Source: an uncultured Porphyromonadaceae bacterium
Lineage (GTDB): Bacteria; Bacteroidota; Bacteroidia; Bacteroidales; Muribaculaceae
Direction: 5' to 3'
Length of the DNA: 13,857 nt
NCBI GenBank assembly: GCA_902475285.1
Contig: CABRZA010000059.1
Coordinates: 1 to 13,857, forward strand
Shown here piece after piece: positions 13,812 to 13,857 of this stretch. The notes under the pieces are model-generated. The model was not told the DNA's origin. It made no database searches and worked only from the letters and a program-made list of their open reading frames with translations. Each line of letters begins with the position of its first letter. Position 1 is the first letter of the stretch. The translations under genes and the position numbers were made by a program.

Positions 13812-13857
13812 ATTCAAAAAATTTATCGTTCACCCATTAATACGCCCCGAAGCAAAA

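Noticed and set aside
13812..13817. TTG start for the reverse transcriptase
   Set aside because: An ATG two codons downstream (13809-13811) is more likely. The difference is two residues and does not affect any motif.

Overview
The window looks like a chromosomal segment from a Bacteroidota bacterium, most likely order Bacteroidales. The coding sequence is GC-rich by eye, which would suit a Muribaculaceae-like lineage, but that family-level guess is an inference. The main evidence is Bacteroidota-type promoters (TTG or TTTG, 20 bases, then TAnnTTTG), protein families typical of the phylum (DUF3108, DUF3078, DUF4369-like lipoproteins, Bacteroidales-type PhoH) and the gene order phoH-purC-menG. 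All genes except the first lie on the minus strand, so the segment is best read from right to left.

Right edge (13857 to 11586): a reverse transcriptase of the unknown-group/Abi (defence-associated) type with intact catalytic motifs and a long helical C-terminal region. A small, unrecognised helical protein with its own promoter follows it. This is the accessory-looking part of the window and the best candidate for an undescribed antiviral system.

Middle (11544 to 11202): a tRNA-Cys(GCA) gene with a clear promoter and a Rho-independent terminator. Next come an 11-copy, 9-bp imperfect tandem array containing an 18-bp perfect inverted repeat, and a strong phoH promoter that leaves almost no 5' leader.

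Operon A (11201 to 6593): phoH, purC (purine synthesis), menG (menaquinone methylation), a DUF3078 outer-membrane-type protein and a small lipoprotein. Gaps are 27, 8 and 27 bases, and the last pair overlaps by 4 bases.

Operon B (6503 to 767): pldA (outer membrane phospholipase A), a thioredoxin-fold lipoprotein that has lost its CxxC, comM/yifB (AAA+ ATPase), a short beta-carbonic anhydrase and an LtaS-like membrane sulfatase-fold enzyme. Spacings are a 1-base overlap, then gaps of 34, 24 and 1 bases. The sulfatase-fold gene runs tail to tail into the only plus-strand gene, a DUF3108 exported protein, and the two overlap by 54 bases.

No stretch over 300 bases lacks a gene. The longest non-coding stretch, 11202-11422, is filled by the phoH promoter, the repeat array and the tRNA terminator. 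I see no insertion sequence, CRISPR array, integrase or attachment-site duplication.
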